From positions 47,653,095 through 47,717,094 of the forward strand of contig NC_084464.1 in NCBI RefSeq assembly GCF_027409185.1: 64,000 nucleotides of DNA. Reading direction: 5' to 3'. Below the pieces are notes generated by a model. The model saw only the letters and a program-made list of their open reading frames with translations. It had not been told where the DNA came from and did not search any database. How positions within the stretch are numbered: the first letter of the stretch is position 1; the number at the start of each line of letters is the position of its first letter. Below are positions 1 to 12,128 of the stretch, piece by piece. The position numbers were made by a program, and so were the translations under genes. Source of the stretch: Cynocephalus volans. Its lineage: Eukaryota; Chordata; Mammalia; Dermoptera; Cynocephalidae.

Positions 1-224
1 TCTGTATTTAGATTTCATTAAGTTGGCAGTTTAAAAGTAGACTTAGATATCCAAGTTGTTTCAAAAATACTTAAAAGTTTTTTAACAATTAAATTGAGTA
101 TCTGTTTTTTAATTTAAATTAATTAAAATTAAATAAAACTTAAAATTTGGTTCCTTGACTGCTCTTGAAATGTGTTTCAAATGCTCAGTAACCAAATGTG
201 GTCAGTAGCTATTGTATTGGACAG
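1..224. repeat. Fragment of old nonautonomous DNA transposon ('TATTGGACAG' end type)
   Basis: The stretch from about 111 to 224 is AT-rich and ends in TATTGGACAG after a chain of 'ctcagtaaccaaatgtgg'-like sequence. The same terminal block recurs at 17422-17436, where the matching inverted end is also present. This copy is cut by the window edge or decayed at its left end. The family name is not certain; a hAT-type element is likely. Confidence 0.5.
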
Positions 225-1100
225 GCAGGACTAGATCTTCACAGTTTTTTAAAATAGACTTTTCCATTTAATATTTTTGCCCACTCTGCTTGAATGAAGC
301 CTCCAAACTTTATTTGCTTCCATCAACCAACGGGTATTTTTAAGCAACACTCTGAGTAAACTACTTGCTGGGTTCTTTGGGAAACTTCTAAACAATAAAG
401 ACAAGGTTGATGTCTTTTAGTTGCTTACAACCCATGGATTAGGGATGACACAATTCCAAAGTGCTTTAGGAATACAGAGGAGAAGGAAATAAATTTGGTC
501 TAAAGTAGATAATAAGTATGGCTTCATAGATAAAGCAAGTTTTGTGTTGGACCGATTTCATTTCAATAAAATTTGAGGGCCTTTGATTTTTTCAGACCTG
601 TTCTCAAAGAGTCCAGTGGGAGAGAAACACAAACTGAAATTCAACATGTTACAGTAAGAGTGAGGTTTGCACAGAGGAGTCAGGAAGACATTCCAAGGGA
701 TAAGATCTGAGTTAAGCCTTGAAGGATAAAGAATGACTAAGAATTAGGCAGGAAAAGAGATGGATGGGGGCGGCGGCCAGCTGGGAGGGAGTGGCAAACA
801 GGACACTCCAGGCAGAAGGATCACAGGAGCAAAGGCATGGGGGTGACTGATAGGGAGGTTTGGTGCATAAATTCTAAGTAGTGCTGTTGTTGAAAGGCAG
901 GGAGTGACAGGAAAAAAAGCTAATAGAGTAAGCAAGAATAATGCTAATGGAGAAGGCATAGGAAGAGACTTGAACTTTGTCTGTTAGAGATAAAGGGGAG
1001 TCTCCCAAGAGGATTCTTTTAAAACTCCTAATGCTCAGCCCTTGCTCCATTCTAATGAAATGAGAATCCTTGGAGTTGCAACAAGCATCAGTATCTTTTT
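225..1100. other. Non-coding stretch left of the L1 insertion
   Basis: No supported gene. The part at about 640-960 resembles a diverged mammalian repeat that also appears at about 19240-20790 ('gacattccaaggg', 'gagcaaaggcatggggg' type wording), probably an L2-like fossil. The rest is unremarkable. Confidence 0.45.
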
Positions 1101-1484
1101 AAAGTTCTCCAGGTCCTCACCCGGCGGCAGCGGCGGCGGCAGCAGCGGCGGCCCCTCCTCACCCGAACATCAGGGCCCTCCAGACCCAGGCACCCCAACA
1201 TATCGAGCCGAGCTGGAGCCGACCGGCGGCGGCCGCACTCGGACTGGGGACTCCGCGTGCTGCCCCCGATTCTCCTCTGAGTCTGCCTGCTGTGTTCATC
1301 AGACTGCCCAGTGGAACAGAAGATACTCTGCTCATTTCATCTGATCTGTGGACTGTGAAACCCCCTGCCACAACGAATAAACATCAAAGAAAAGATACCA
1401 GAAATACAAAAAAATCAAGAAAGTACACCACCAAAAGATAATAAATCTCAAGCTCTAGATCCTATAGAAAAAGAAGCCCTTGAA

Positions 1485-2318
1485 ATGACTGACAAGGAAT
1501 TTCAAGTGATAATTCTAAGGAAACTGAATGAGATACAAGAAAACTCAGCTAGACATCATGATGAAAGGAGGAAAAGTATACAGGACCTGAAAGAGGAAAT
1601 GTACAAGGAAATCAATGCCCTGAAAAAAAATGTAGCAGAACTTGCTGAACTGAAGAAGTTATTCAGTGAAATAAAAAACACAACAGAGAGTTTAACCAGC
1701 AGGCTTGTGGAAGTTGAAGAGAGAACCTCTGAACTTGAAGATGGGCTGTTTGAAATAACACAAGCAGACAAAAAAAAAAAAAAAAGAAAAAGAATCAAAG
1801 GCATTGAAGAAAATCTGAGAGAGATATCAGACAACCTTAAGCGCTCAAATACCCGAGTCATGGGTATTCCAGAAGGGGAGGAAAAAGGAGATTGCATTGA
1901 AAACATATTCAACAAAATAGTGGCAGAAAACTTCCCAGGTATAGGAAAAGTCACAGATCTTCAGATCCAGGAAGCTCAATGATCTCCAAACGTATTCAAC
2001 CCAAAAAGGTCTTCTCCAAGACATGTTATAGTCAAATTGGCAAAACTCAAAGACAAAGAGAGAATCTTAAAAGCTGCAAGAGAGAAGCATCAAATCACCT
2101 ATAAGGGAGCCCCAATCAGGCTAACATCAGACTTTTCATCACAAACCCTACAAGCCTGAAAGGAATGGGATGATATATTCAAAATACTAAAAGACAGAGA
2201 TGGTCAGCCAAGAATACTCTACCCTGCAAGGCTATCCTTCCAAAATGAAGGGCAAATAGTATATTTCTCAGACAATCAAAAACTGTGGGAGTTCACCACC
2301 ACACGACCACCCTTATGA
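1485..2318 (+). pseudogene. L1 ORF1 remnant (RNA-binding chaperone), two in-frame TGA stops
   Basis: ORF1p is the trimeric nucleic-acid chaperone of L1. The reading frame starts MTDKEFQVII and shows a long heptad-rich coiled coil (roughly residues 20-95), then the RRM and C-terminal regions with SPRHVIVKLAK and PRILYPARLSF-type motifs. The same frame runs to a natural TGA at 2316-2318, about 277 codons. It is interrupted by TGA at 1980-1982 and at 2157-2159; both fit CGA-to-TGA decay of methylated CpG. A run of about 14 A within the coiled-coil/linker region (about 1770) encodes a lysine-rich patch. No intact protein is expected. Confidence 0.9.
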
Positions 2319-2550
2319 GAAATTCTCAAGGGAGTACTGGGTTTGGTTCCTGAAAAATAACTACCACTGCCATAAAAACCCAAGAAAAATCTAAACCCAC
2401 TAGTATAATAAAAATGACATTCATGAAGAGAAAACAAACAAACAAAAAGGCTATCTACAACCTAAGGAACCAACAAACACAGAAAACAAACAGTAAATCA
2501 GAAAGCAAGGAACAAAAGACACCTAAGACAACCAAACAACAATCAATAAA

Positions 2551-5500
2551 ATGCTAGGAATAAATCAACACTTTTCAATAACAACTCTTAATGTAAAAGG
2601 CTTAAATTCTCCAATCAAAAGACACAGACTGGCTGACTGGATTAAAACGGAGGACCCAACTATATGCTGCCTTCAAGAGACCCACCTCACCCATAAAGAC
2701 TCACATAGACTAAGAGTGAAATGATGAAAAAAGATTTACCATGCAAACAGAAAAGAAAAACGAGCTGGAATAGCTATTCTTATATCTGACAAAATAGACT
2801 TTAAACTAAAAACCATAAAAAGAGACAATGAGGGACACTACATAATGATAAAAGGATCCATCAAGAAGACATAACAATCATAAATATGTACGCACCCAAT
2901 GTTGGAGCAGCCAGATTTATAAAACAAACTCTATTAGACCTAAAGAAGGAAATAGACACTAATACCATAATAGCAGGGGACCTGAACACCCCACTGTCAA
3001 TATTGGACAGATCATCTAGGCAAAGAATCAGTAGAGAAACACTAGATCTAAACAACACTCTAGACCAATTGGAATTGGCAGATATCTACAGAACATTCCA
3101 TCCAACAACCTCAGAACATTCATTCTTCTCATCACCACATGGATTATTCTCCAGGATAGATCACATATGAGGTCACAAATCAAGTCTCAACAAATTCCAA
3201 AAAATTGGAATTATCCCATGTATTTTCTCATACCATAATGGATTAAAACTAGATATCAACAACAAATGAAATTCTGGAAACTATGCAAACACATGGAAAT
3301 TAAATAGCATTCTACTTAATAACATATGGCTCCAAGAAGAAATCAAGCAGAAAATCAAAAAATTTATTGAAACTAATGAAAATAATGACACATCATACCA
3401 AAACCCGTGGGATACTGCAAAAGCAGTATTAAGGGGGAAATTTATTGCATTAAATGCTCACCTCAGAAGAATGGAAAGATGGCAAGTGAACACCTAACCC
3501 TTCACCTTGAGGAACTAGAAAAACAAGAACAATCCAAACCTAAAGTTAGCAGACCGAAAGCAATCATTAAGATCAGAGCAGAACTGAATGAAATTGAAAC
3601 CCAAAAAATAATACAAAAGATCAATGAATCAAAAAGTTGGTTTTTTGAAAAGATAAATAAAATTGACAAACCATTAGCATGGCTAACAAAAAAAAGAAGA
3701 GAGAAGATTCAAATAACGAAAATTAGAAATGAAAAAGGTGATATTACAACTGATTCATCTGAAATACAAGGAATCGTTCGAGACTACTATAAACAACTAT
3801 ACGCCAACAAATTTGAAAATCTGGAGGAAATGGATAAATTTCTGGACACACACAAGCTCCCAAAACTGAGCCATGAAGATGTAGAAAATCTGAACAGACC
3901 AATAACAATAAAGGAGATTGAAGCTGTTATCAGAAAGCTCCCAACAAAGAAAAGCCCAGGACCAGATGGATTCACAGCAGAATTTTACCAAACATTCAAA
4001 GAGGAATTGACACCGATTCTTCACAAACTATTCCAAAAGACTGAAACAGACGCAAATATCCCAAACTCATTCTATGAAGCAAACATCATCCTGATACCAA
4101 AACCAGGTAAAGATATAACCAAAAAAGAAAACTACAGGCCGATATCCTTGATGAATATAGATGCAAAAATCCTCACTAAAATACTAGCAAATAGAATACA
4201 GCAACACATACGTAAAATTATTCTCCACGATCAAGTGGGATTCATCCCAGGGATGCAAGGTTGGTTCAACATACGCAAATCAATAAATGTGATACAACAT
4301 ATTAATAAAATCAAACACAAGGACCATATGATCATCTCTATAGATGCTGAAAAAGCATTTGATAAAATTCAACACTCATTCATGACAAAGACCCTCTATA
4401 AGTTAGGTATAGACGGAAAGTATCTCAACATAATTAAAGCCATATATGATAAACCCACTGCCAATATCATCCTGAATGGGGAAAAGCTGAAAGCTTTACC
4501 TTTAAGAACAGGAACTAGACAAGGATGCCCACTCTCACTCCTATTCAACATAGTGTTGGAAGTACTAGCCAGAGCAATCAGAGAAGGAAATAAAGGGCAT
4601 CCAGATTGGAAAAGATGAAGTCAAACTGTCCCTGTTTGCAGATGACATGATCCTATATATCGAACAGCCTAAAACCTCTACAAAAAAACTCTTGGAGGTG
4701 ATAAATGATTTCAGCACAGTAGCAGGATACAAAATCAACACACAAAAATCAGTAGCATTTCTATTCTCCAATAGAGAACATGCAGAAAGAGAAATCAAGA
4801 AAGCCTGCCCATTTACAATAGCCACCAAAAAAATAAAATACTTAGGAATTGAGTTAACCAAGGATGTGAAAAATCTCTATAATGAGAACTACAAACCACT
4901 GCTGAGAGAAATTAGAGAGGATACAAGAAGATGGAAAGATATCCCATGCTCTTGGATTGGAAGAATCAACATAGTGAAAATGTCCATACTACCCAAAGTG
5001 ATATACAAATTCAATGCAATCCCCATCAAAATTCCAATGACATTTTTCTCAGAAATGGAAAGAACTATCCAGACATTTATATGGAATAACAAAAGACCAC
5101 ACATAGACAAAGCAACGCTGAGCAAAAAAAATAAAGCTGGAGGCATAACACTACCTGACTTTAAACTATACTACAAAGCTATAATAACCAAAACAGTATG
5201 GTACTGGCATAAAAACAGACACACTGATCAATGGAATAGAATAGAGAATCCAGAAATCAACCCACACACCTACAGCCATCTGATCTTTGACAAAGGCACC
5301 AAGCCTATACACTGGGGAAGAGACTGCCTCTTTAGCAAATGGTGCTGGGAGAACTGGATATCAATATGCAGGAGAATGAAACTAGACCCATACCTTTTAC
5401 CATACACTAAAGTCAACTCAAACTGGACTAAAGAATTAAACATACACCTGAAACAATAAAACTTCTTAAAGAAAACATAGGAGAGACACTTCAGGAAATA

Positions 5501-6363
5501 GGACTGGACACAGTCTTCATGAATATGACCCCAAAAGCACGGGCAACCAAAGGAAAAATAAACAAATGGGATTATATCAAACTAAAGAGCTTCGGCACAG
5601 CAAAAGAAACAATTAACAGAGTTAAAAGACAACCAACAGAGTGGGAGAAAATATTTGCAAAATATACATCTGACAAAGGATTAATATCCAGAATATACAA
5701 GGAACTCAAACAACTTTACAAGAAAAAAACAAGCAACCCAATTAAAAAATGGGCAAAAGAGCTAAGTAGGCATTTCTCTAAGGAAGATATACAAATGGCC
5801 AACAGACATATGAAAAAATGCTCAACATCACTCAGCATCCGGGAAATGCAAATCAAAACTACACTGAGATACCATCTCACCCCAGTTAGGATGGCTAAAA
5901 TCCAAAAGACTCTGAACGATAAATGCTGGCGAGGTTGTGGAGAAAAAGGAACTCTCATACATTGTTGGTGGGACTGCAAAATGGTGCATCCTCTATGGAA
6001 AATGGTATGGAGGTTCCTCAAACAATTGCAGATAGATCTACCATATGACCCAGCTATCCCACTGCTGGGAATATACCCAGAGGAATGGAAATCATCAAGT
6101 CGAAGGTATACCTGTTCCCCAATGTTCATCGCAGCACTCTTTACATAGCCAAGAGTTGGAACCAGCCCAAATGTCCATCATCGGATGAGTGGATACGGAA
6201 AATGTGGTATATCTACACAATGGAATACTACTCAGCTATAAAAACGAATGAAATACTGCCATTTGCAACAACATGGATGGACCTTGAGAGAATTATATTA
6301 AGTGAAACAAGTCAGGCACAGAAAGAGAAATACCACATGTTCTCACTTATTGGTGGGAGCTAA
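2551..6363 (+). pseudogene. L1 ORF2 remnant (endonuclease plus reverse transcriptase), multiply disrupted
   Basis: ORF2p is the L1 endonuclease/reverse transcriptase used for target-primed reverse transcription. The N-terminal APE-like endonuclease is visible from 2551: TTLNVKGLNS, LQETHLT, MYAPNVG, AGDLNTP and SRIDHI motifs. The longest open segment (3407-4618, 403 codons) covers the linker and most RT fingers/palm ([27 protein letters not shown]). The catalytic FADD lies in a second frame at 4635-4646. The C-terminal part ends with MWYIYTMEYYSAIK and FSLIGGS at 6363. Breaks: two adjacent TGA at 2722-2727, frame changes near 2866, 4585, 5460 and 6090, and a TGA at 3168-3170. The ORF2 layout is complete, but function is lost. 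Confidence 0.92.
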
Positions 6364-6377
6364 AAATAAATAAATAA

Positions 6378-6411
<34 letters not shown>

Positions 6412-6617
6412 CGGAAAACCTGAGGGGGGGGGAAGAAAACATAACAACTACAATTCCTTGAAGTTGGTATGACAAGCAAACAGAAAGGACATTGTTGGGT
6501 GGGAGGGGAGAGAGGGAGGAGGGAGGGAGGTTTCGGTAATGGGCAACAATAATCAACCACATTGTATATCGACAAAATAAAATTAAGAAAAAAAGATAAT
6601 AAATAAATAAATAAAAT
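6364..6617 (+). repeat. L1 3'UTR with (CA)n microsatellite, G-rich tract and AATA tail
   Basis: After the ORF2 stop comes (TAAA)n, then about 14 CA units (6382-6409), a G9-10 run (about 6424-6433), and the polypurine tract at 6499-6531 (gggaggggagagaggg type) typical of L1 3'UTRs and able to form G-quadruplexes. The element ends in (AAAT)n rather than a pure poly(A) tail. Confidence 0.8.
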
Positions 6618-6630
6618 AAAGTTCTCCAGG

Positions 6631-7122
6631 TGGTTCCCATGTGCAGCCAAGTTTGAGGACTGATGGTTTAGAGTGGCTGCATAACTTGCCTAGGGTTTGA
6701 AAGCAAGTGAAGGTGGCAGCCAGGATTTAAACCCTCCTCTGTCTGGCTGCAAGGCCCATGCTCTTAGCCTTGGAATAGAGCCTGAACTAAAGCAGCACTA
6801 ACAGGGATGGAATGGTGAAAACAGATTCTATAAATATTTAGGAAGCAGAATAGGCTGGGACTTGATAATAGATTAGATGGGCTTGGGAGACCAGAAAGTT
6901 GATAGCACCATCGGCCTGTGTGTGGGGAATAGAGATGGAGGAAGGACAGGTGTGGAAGGCAGAGGAGGCAAGTGGGGAAAAAAAGAAGAAAATTTGAGTT
7001 CAATTATAAACTTAAGGTACCCGTAAGACATCTTAGCAGGCATTTGGATAATATTTGAAACTGAAAGAATGTCAGAACTTAAGATAAAGATTTAAGAGTG
7101 ATCATTCGTTCATTTATTCAAT
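6631..7122. repeat. Intergenic/intronic stretch with a MIR (- orientation)
   Basis: About 6675-6765 matches the reverse orientation of a MIR core (taacttgcctaggg, gccaggatttaaacc, gcccatgctctt). The start (6631-6665) continues an older MER5-like element interrupted by the L1. The rest shows no gene. Confidence 0.6.
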
Positions 7123-7333
7123 AGAAATGTACAAGAGTGAGGGCCAGCTCGTGGCTCACTCGGGAGAGTGTGGTGCTGATAGTACCAAGGCCACGGGTTC
7201 AGATCCTACATAGGGATGGCCGGTTGGCTCACTGGCTGAGCATGGTCCTGACAACACCAAGCTAAGGGTTAAGATCCCCCTACCGGTCTTGTTTTTTAAA
7301 AATAAAAAAAAAAGAAAGAAATGTACAAGAGTG
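7123..7333 (+). mobile_element. CYN-type tRNA-Ile SINE, dimer, with 17-bp TSD
   Basis: Two tandem tRNA-like units (about 7141-7214 and 7217-7290) each carry A-box (tggctcact) and B-box (ggttcagatcc / ggttaagatcc) sequences and end in an A-rich tail. The direct repeat agaaatgtacaagagtg at 7123-7139 and 7317-7333 is the target-site duplication. The second unit has the 'ccggttggctcactggctgag' form typical of the right-hand monomer of this family. Confidence 0.9.
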
Positions 7334-8330
7334 GTTAAGATACCTCAAGGAGAATTTGTATAGCTGATGATAGAACCTCTGGATAAGACGGATGGTTAAC
7401 AAGGTAGGCAGAGGAACAAAAGTCCACAAAAATGACTGAGAAGGAATAATCAGAGAGGTAAAAGGGGAACCAGGAAAAATGGTGTCAGGAAAGCCATCTT
7501 TTAATTCTTGTTGAAAATTTCTCCTAAACTATGCTAATGAGCATTGTTACTTAGTTAACTACAGTATAAGAACATAATGATGTATGTGTGTTCGTGCATG
7601 TGTATGAGATGACGATAATTCAGAATCCTGAAACATACCTTAGGGTGCTTATATTAAAGATGTCGATCATTATCTGATTTGCCCACCACACCCCCCTTCT
7701 AGGAGAATCTGTCCTGTTGCCTAAGCAATCAGGTTCCTTTCTACATGTCCCCACCCAAAACCCAGGCCACAGTTGATTGGATCAGAAGTAGACAATTGAC
7801 CCAAGAACATATAATCCATTGGTTGGCCAGGTTCTCAGAACCTAGTCCCAAAAGGAACAGGGTCAGTCAACTTCCTCTGTGTTCAATGGAGACTCAGGAG
7901 ACTAAGGAAATGAGTTGGCAGTGGGATCAAGAATGCCACATAGGATTTCGTTGGGTCCAGGATAAGTTGAAGTCACTTGCAAGTGAAAATTATGAAAGGG
8001 AAGAAAACAAGGAGAGTCAAGGGACACGGAGTGACAGAGAAGAACTGAGCTCAGAAAGAAACCAAGACTCAAAAAAAAAGACGGGCCCCCAGAACTGCCT
8101 CAGAGCCTGACCCCTCCAAGATCAGTTCCTTTTCATCAGCATCCTTACAAGAAACCATATCTTTCTGAAGGTGACTGGAATAGGTTTCTTTTCTTTGCAC
8201 CTAAGCAAATAATCATAAATACCTACATCAATTACCATTGTCTAGAGCTGTCAGATGTAAATAAAACTGTGTAAGAGATTATGTTGGCTATAAATAGGCC
8301 TCAGGACAGATTCTGAAAGTGAAATTTAAA
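7334..8330. other. Stretch without supported gene; possible old LTR-like segment
   Basis: 7690-8140 contains an open frame of 121 codons (7745-8110), but its sequence (ttgattggatcag, ttggttggccagg, late purine-rich gagagtc segment) looks like a diverged ERV-type LTR or other repeat rather than a gene, and no splice or protein-family evidence supports coding. The remainder is featureless. Confidence 0.35.
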
Positions 8331-8450
8331 AACTAAGTCCTGGGCAGGCCAGTTGGCTCAGTTGGTTAGAATACAGTGTTATAACACCAAGGTCAAGGGT
8401 TCAGATCCCCAAACCAGTGAGGCGCCAAAAAAAAAAAAATTAAGTTCCTG
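8331..8450 (+). mobile_element. CYN-type SINE, monomer
   Basis: One tRNA-Ile-like unit (ggccagttggctcagttgg ... ggttcagatcccc) followed by A13. Imperfect flanking repeats aactaagtcctg (8331-8342) and aattaagttcctg (8438-8450) look like an aged target-site duplication. Confidence 0.85.
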
Positions 8451-10604
8451 ACACTAGTGGATTGTAATTTTGGTTCTGATCATTTACCATTTCTCATAAA
8501 AACTGAATGCAAAACAGATTGAAAGCTCTGCAGTATTTGATTTATACATGGTATGTGCTAGCTAAAGAGAGTTGGTATACCTGCCCTACAGACCTTTATA
8601 TACTATACCACCATTATAACAGATATGAATCATTAAATCAAAGCTCTAAACTTATATATTGGAAGCAAGTAAAAAGTTCTTTGAAGAGATGATCAAAATG
8701 AATGAAATAAAAAAAGTAAAACTCTGTATTATTTTCCAAGAATTGCATTTTTAATATCCAGAGGGAAAAAATATCTCACTTTACTGCAATACTGTTATTA
8801 AAAAATTGTATAAATATGTACATATCTACATGGGAAGTTTTTCTCTCATGCAAAATGTGTTAGGAAGCATCTTGAGCAAGTATTCCAGTAAAACAGACTT
8901 AAGAGAGTAGGACTAAATTAAGAAAGAAAAAGCCATGAGATTAAGCAAAAGTTTGGATCCAACCCAGAAGTCCCAGGATCTCAATGGTGCAACAGGCATA
9001 GAGAGTAAATAGACTGTAGCAAGAGAACAGCTTTAGAAAGGAAGGACCAGTAGAAAAGGAGATTTGATAGAAGAGATAGTATGGTAGAGAATTTGGGGAA
9101 ATTTGAGGCTATAGTTATTACAAATCATGTGGGGGAGGGGAGGAAAGGCAATGAGAAAGTCCAGGAAACAACAAAGGATCATACAGGAAGTTTAGGGTCC
9201 AAATGTGAAGCAAATTAAAAGGTGGCTTAAGTTTTAAACTGAAGGAATTGTTTTATAGTTCCCTCCAAAAGAATATTCCTTTGTGTTAAACCTGGCAGTG
9301 CTTTATCTATATGACTAGTCATAATTTTAAGCAGTCACAGCTTTAATCCCTTATTTTATTACTGGGAAGTGATTATTCTCAGGGGAAAAATCATTCCAAG
9401 AAATATAGTCTTTATTGCTAGTAGCCAGTAGCCCTAAATCCCAGAACTTTCAGGTCATTTGAAGAATGTTTGAATACTTTTTACCTTTGGAATGTTGACA
9501 CAACAGATGGACAAAAATAAGGATGAGGGTATGGGAAATCTTGACCTCTTCACATGCTGGAATATCTTCTTCCAGATTGGAAAACGAACACGTGCCTCCC
9601 TTTCGTGGAGACAAACCACCTCACCAGACCTCAGGCTTCATTTCAAATTCAAAGTGCCTATTTCTTTGAGTTGAGGGAAGTGGTTTCTTTTATGAAGGCT
9701 TTACAGGCATTAGCTAGTGCTTTAAATTCAATCACTCTGAATATTTAAATCTTCCAAGTACAAAATCAACATTTTTTTGCCCTTTCATAATCAATTATAA
9801 TTGAATGTTCAACTCTTAACAATCCATAATCTGAGTAATAATTTCAAAATATTTGCTTAAATTTAGCAAGCCTACAAATCGATCACAGGAAGGCTCAAAG
9901 TCTCCTGCCAAGGACAATTTGATCCTTTAAAAAATGTTGCTGGTATCACCCAGGATTGAAGTATTGAATGCAGTAGGGATGAAAGGAAATTTGCCAAACA
10001 GTGAAGTATGAATTTGAGCTATCAAAGTAGACTTGAGATCAATAAGTGTAGACTGCTTTTCCAAGAAGTGCCCTGATGAAAGAATGAAAGAAAATGAGCA
10101 GTAGCCACAGAGAGAGGTGCGTTGGAAGAATTTTCTAAATTGAGAGTCTTGAGAATACTTGTAGATTGAGGAGAGGAATTAGATCAGGAGCAATAGAAAA
10201 TGGGAGATAGAACAGAGCAAACTGTTGAGGCAAAGTCCCAGAGGTTTAGGAGGAATGAGCATTTAAAACATGTGGAAGGAATAGCTTTGAACAGGAGATT
10301 AGATGTGACGCTCACACAAGGAAGTCTGGAGCAAGGCAGAAGGAGAGTCAGGTGTTTACCCCGGTAGACATCAATTTTGTACATGAAGCAGAATAGGCCA
10401 TCTTCTGAGAAGGAGGAAGATCCTGAAGTGGTTGAAATTTGTCATTTAACAGAAATGGAAAAAAGAAAACTAACCAGAGCTGAAGGCTACCATCACTCCC
10501 TCCAAAACAGAAAAAGAAAAAAATACATATTTAACCTTGATGTGCATTCTCTTTCCAGCTGGGAAGCATCCTAAACTTATACCTAAAGAAATGAAAATTT
10601 TTAG
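8451..10604. other. Intergenic/intronic stretch with no supported gene
   Basis: AT-rich sequence with scattered short open frames and no splice-supported exon. 8880-9240 and 10080-10340 are purine-rich and may be very old L2-type repeat, but I cannot assign them. Confidence 0.4.
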
Positions 10605-10660
10605 AATGCCGTCCTGTAACACCAAGGTCAAGGATTTGGATCCCCTTATTGGCCCTAAAC
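10605..10660 (+). repeat. Truncated CYN-type SINE fragment
   Basis: Holds only the anticodon-to-B-box part (gtcctgtaacaccaaggtca, aggatttggatcccctta, ttggcc) of the SINE monomer. There is no A-box region and no clear tail, so it is a 5'-truncated and decayed copy. Confidence 0.55.
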
Positions 10661-11044
10661 CCATTTTGAAGTAAATGAAAGTTGTTCAGAGGGCCTCCCC
10701 ATTAGATCCCCCTTTCTTCTCTCTGAGCATCTTCTCTCCTGGCTGAGCTTTCACCTGTCTTTGATGAATTCTTCATTTTCTCTCAGATGACTGTCAAATA
10801 ATTCTTGCTGGGTGTAAATTAATCATTAGGGTGTTATTTCAAAATGTCTTGAGGTGAGAATCTCATTAGTATGTGTATGTTTCAAGATGCTGTTTTATAA
10901 GAAACTAATCAAAAGGCCATATATTTCACCTACTGTTCAGGCCACCTACTTAGGGGCTTACCCTGGCTGAGGTGAATTAATGTATTGAGACTCTGGCCCT
11001 CCCTGTCCTGCCTTATCTTCTCCCTCTCACTCTTTACTCTGTTG

Positions 11045-12128
11045 TAGGGTCCTGGAGCTCTGGGGACTGTTGCCCTCAGAACTCTTTACTTTTGAACCCA
11101 GCCTGGCAGCCCTAGCCCATGGGAAGTGTTTGAAGCAGTGGCGATGGGGGAGACAGGTCCACTGGGGGAACACTGGGGCACAGCAACAACAGGTGATCTG
11201 CCCCCCAATCAGTGTTAGGACCACTCAGAAGAGACTGGTCAGGAATATAGAATTGCATGGGGTGCAGTTTGATGAAAAGATTCAGGCCCAAACCAGAGTT
11301 TCTACACAACCCAGGTGCACCAGATCTCAGTAGACCTGGAAGTAACTATAAAGCCAACCATTAAAACCCGGGCTGCACAGAAAGCCTTCTCTAGGGAATC
11401 AGCTGCAAAGCAGCAATTTAGCTCAACCACATAGCTCAAGTGCTGGTCCCCACAGGAAGTTCCCCCATTTTAAAAGTAAGCAAAGACAACATATTAGTTC
11501 CAGTGCAGAGCTTAAGTGGTGCAGAGTTTAACAGTGAATAATACAACACAGAACTGAAAGAAAAAACGAAGTACCCACAACCAGAGACAAAGTTTGATAT
11601 TAACTAGTAAAGGTCTCATTTCACCAAAGAACACCTATATAACACCTAGAAGGGCTGCAAGTTCTTCTTGGGGGCTACCAAGCCAGAAAGGCAGGAGGGC
11701 CAGGGGCCTCAGTCATGCCCCCCAACACTCACAACCAGTCCCAAAGGTGGGGGCCTTGGGCCTTGGCCACATACCCCCAACATGCACAACCAGCCCAGCA
11801 ACGACCACCAAGCCACAGCAAGAAGGGCCCCAGATTTGCGAGCTGGGGTAGTTGGGGGGCAATGGCTTTTGCCACACCCCACTGACATCTGCACCCAGCC
11901 CGGCAATGACCAAGCCACTGCTGGAAGCCCCCTGGTCTTCCCTGTGGGAATAGGGGGGGGTGCCACAAGTTTCAGTCCCACCCTTCCTCCTTCCTCCTTC
12001 CATCCCATTGCCTTCCCCTTTCCCCTCTCCCCCTCCCTCCTGACTGTTCCATAACAACATCACAAAATGTAAAAAAAAAAAAAAATTAATAAAAATGAAA
12101 AATAATAATAAAAATAAAAAATAAAAAA
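11045..12128 (+). mobile_element. Composite retroelement: L1-5'UTR-like leader, degenerate GC-rich repeats, pyrimidine tract, long A-rich tail
   Basis: 11080-11640 reads like an old L1 5'UTR (cccgggctgcacagaaagcc, ctggtccccacaggaagttc, agagacaaagtttgatatt). No ORF1 or ORF2 follows. Instead 11690-11960 holds about three degenerate GC-rich repeats sharing 'ccacatacccccaacatgca', 'cagcccagcaacgacc' and 'aagccac' blocks, then a C/T-rich block (11970-12045), then an adenine-rich tail (about 12070-12128). This leader/VNTR-like/A-tail order suggests a nonautonomous or internally deleted L1-driven element. I do not recognise the family and found no convincing target-site duplication. Confidence 0.5.

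Larger units (their letters stand above)
1101..6630 (+). mobile_element. Nearly full-length, inactivated LINE-1 retrotransposon with target-site duplication
   Basis: The element lies between two copies of the 13-bp sequence aaagttctccagg (1101-1113 and 6618-6630), which are the target-site duplication. The upstream TTTTT/AAAG junction fits the L1 endonuclease preference. Order: a short GC-rich 5'UTR (about 1114-1484) rich in CGG/GGC triplets, ORF1 remnant, ORF2 remnant, a 3'UTR with a (CA)n run and a G-rich polypurine tract, then an A-rich AATA-repeat tail. Both ORFs are broken by in-frame stops and frameshifts, so the copy cannot be autonomous. Intact TSDs and recognisable ends mean it inserted fairly late. 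Removing it joins the flanks into a sequence that resembles the end of an old MER5-type DNA transposon, so it landed in an older repeat. Confidence 0.93.

Noticed and set aside
7141..7214. Functional tRNA-Ile gene (and similar tRNA-like units elsewhere)
   Set aside because: The units carry A/B boxes but have mismatched stems, A-tails and target duplications, so they are SINE copies rather than tRNA genes.
7745..8110. 121-codon + strand frame as a gene
   Set aside because: No recognisable domain, no splice context, and the surrounding text looks like a decayed LTR-type repeat.
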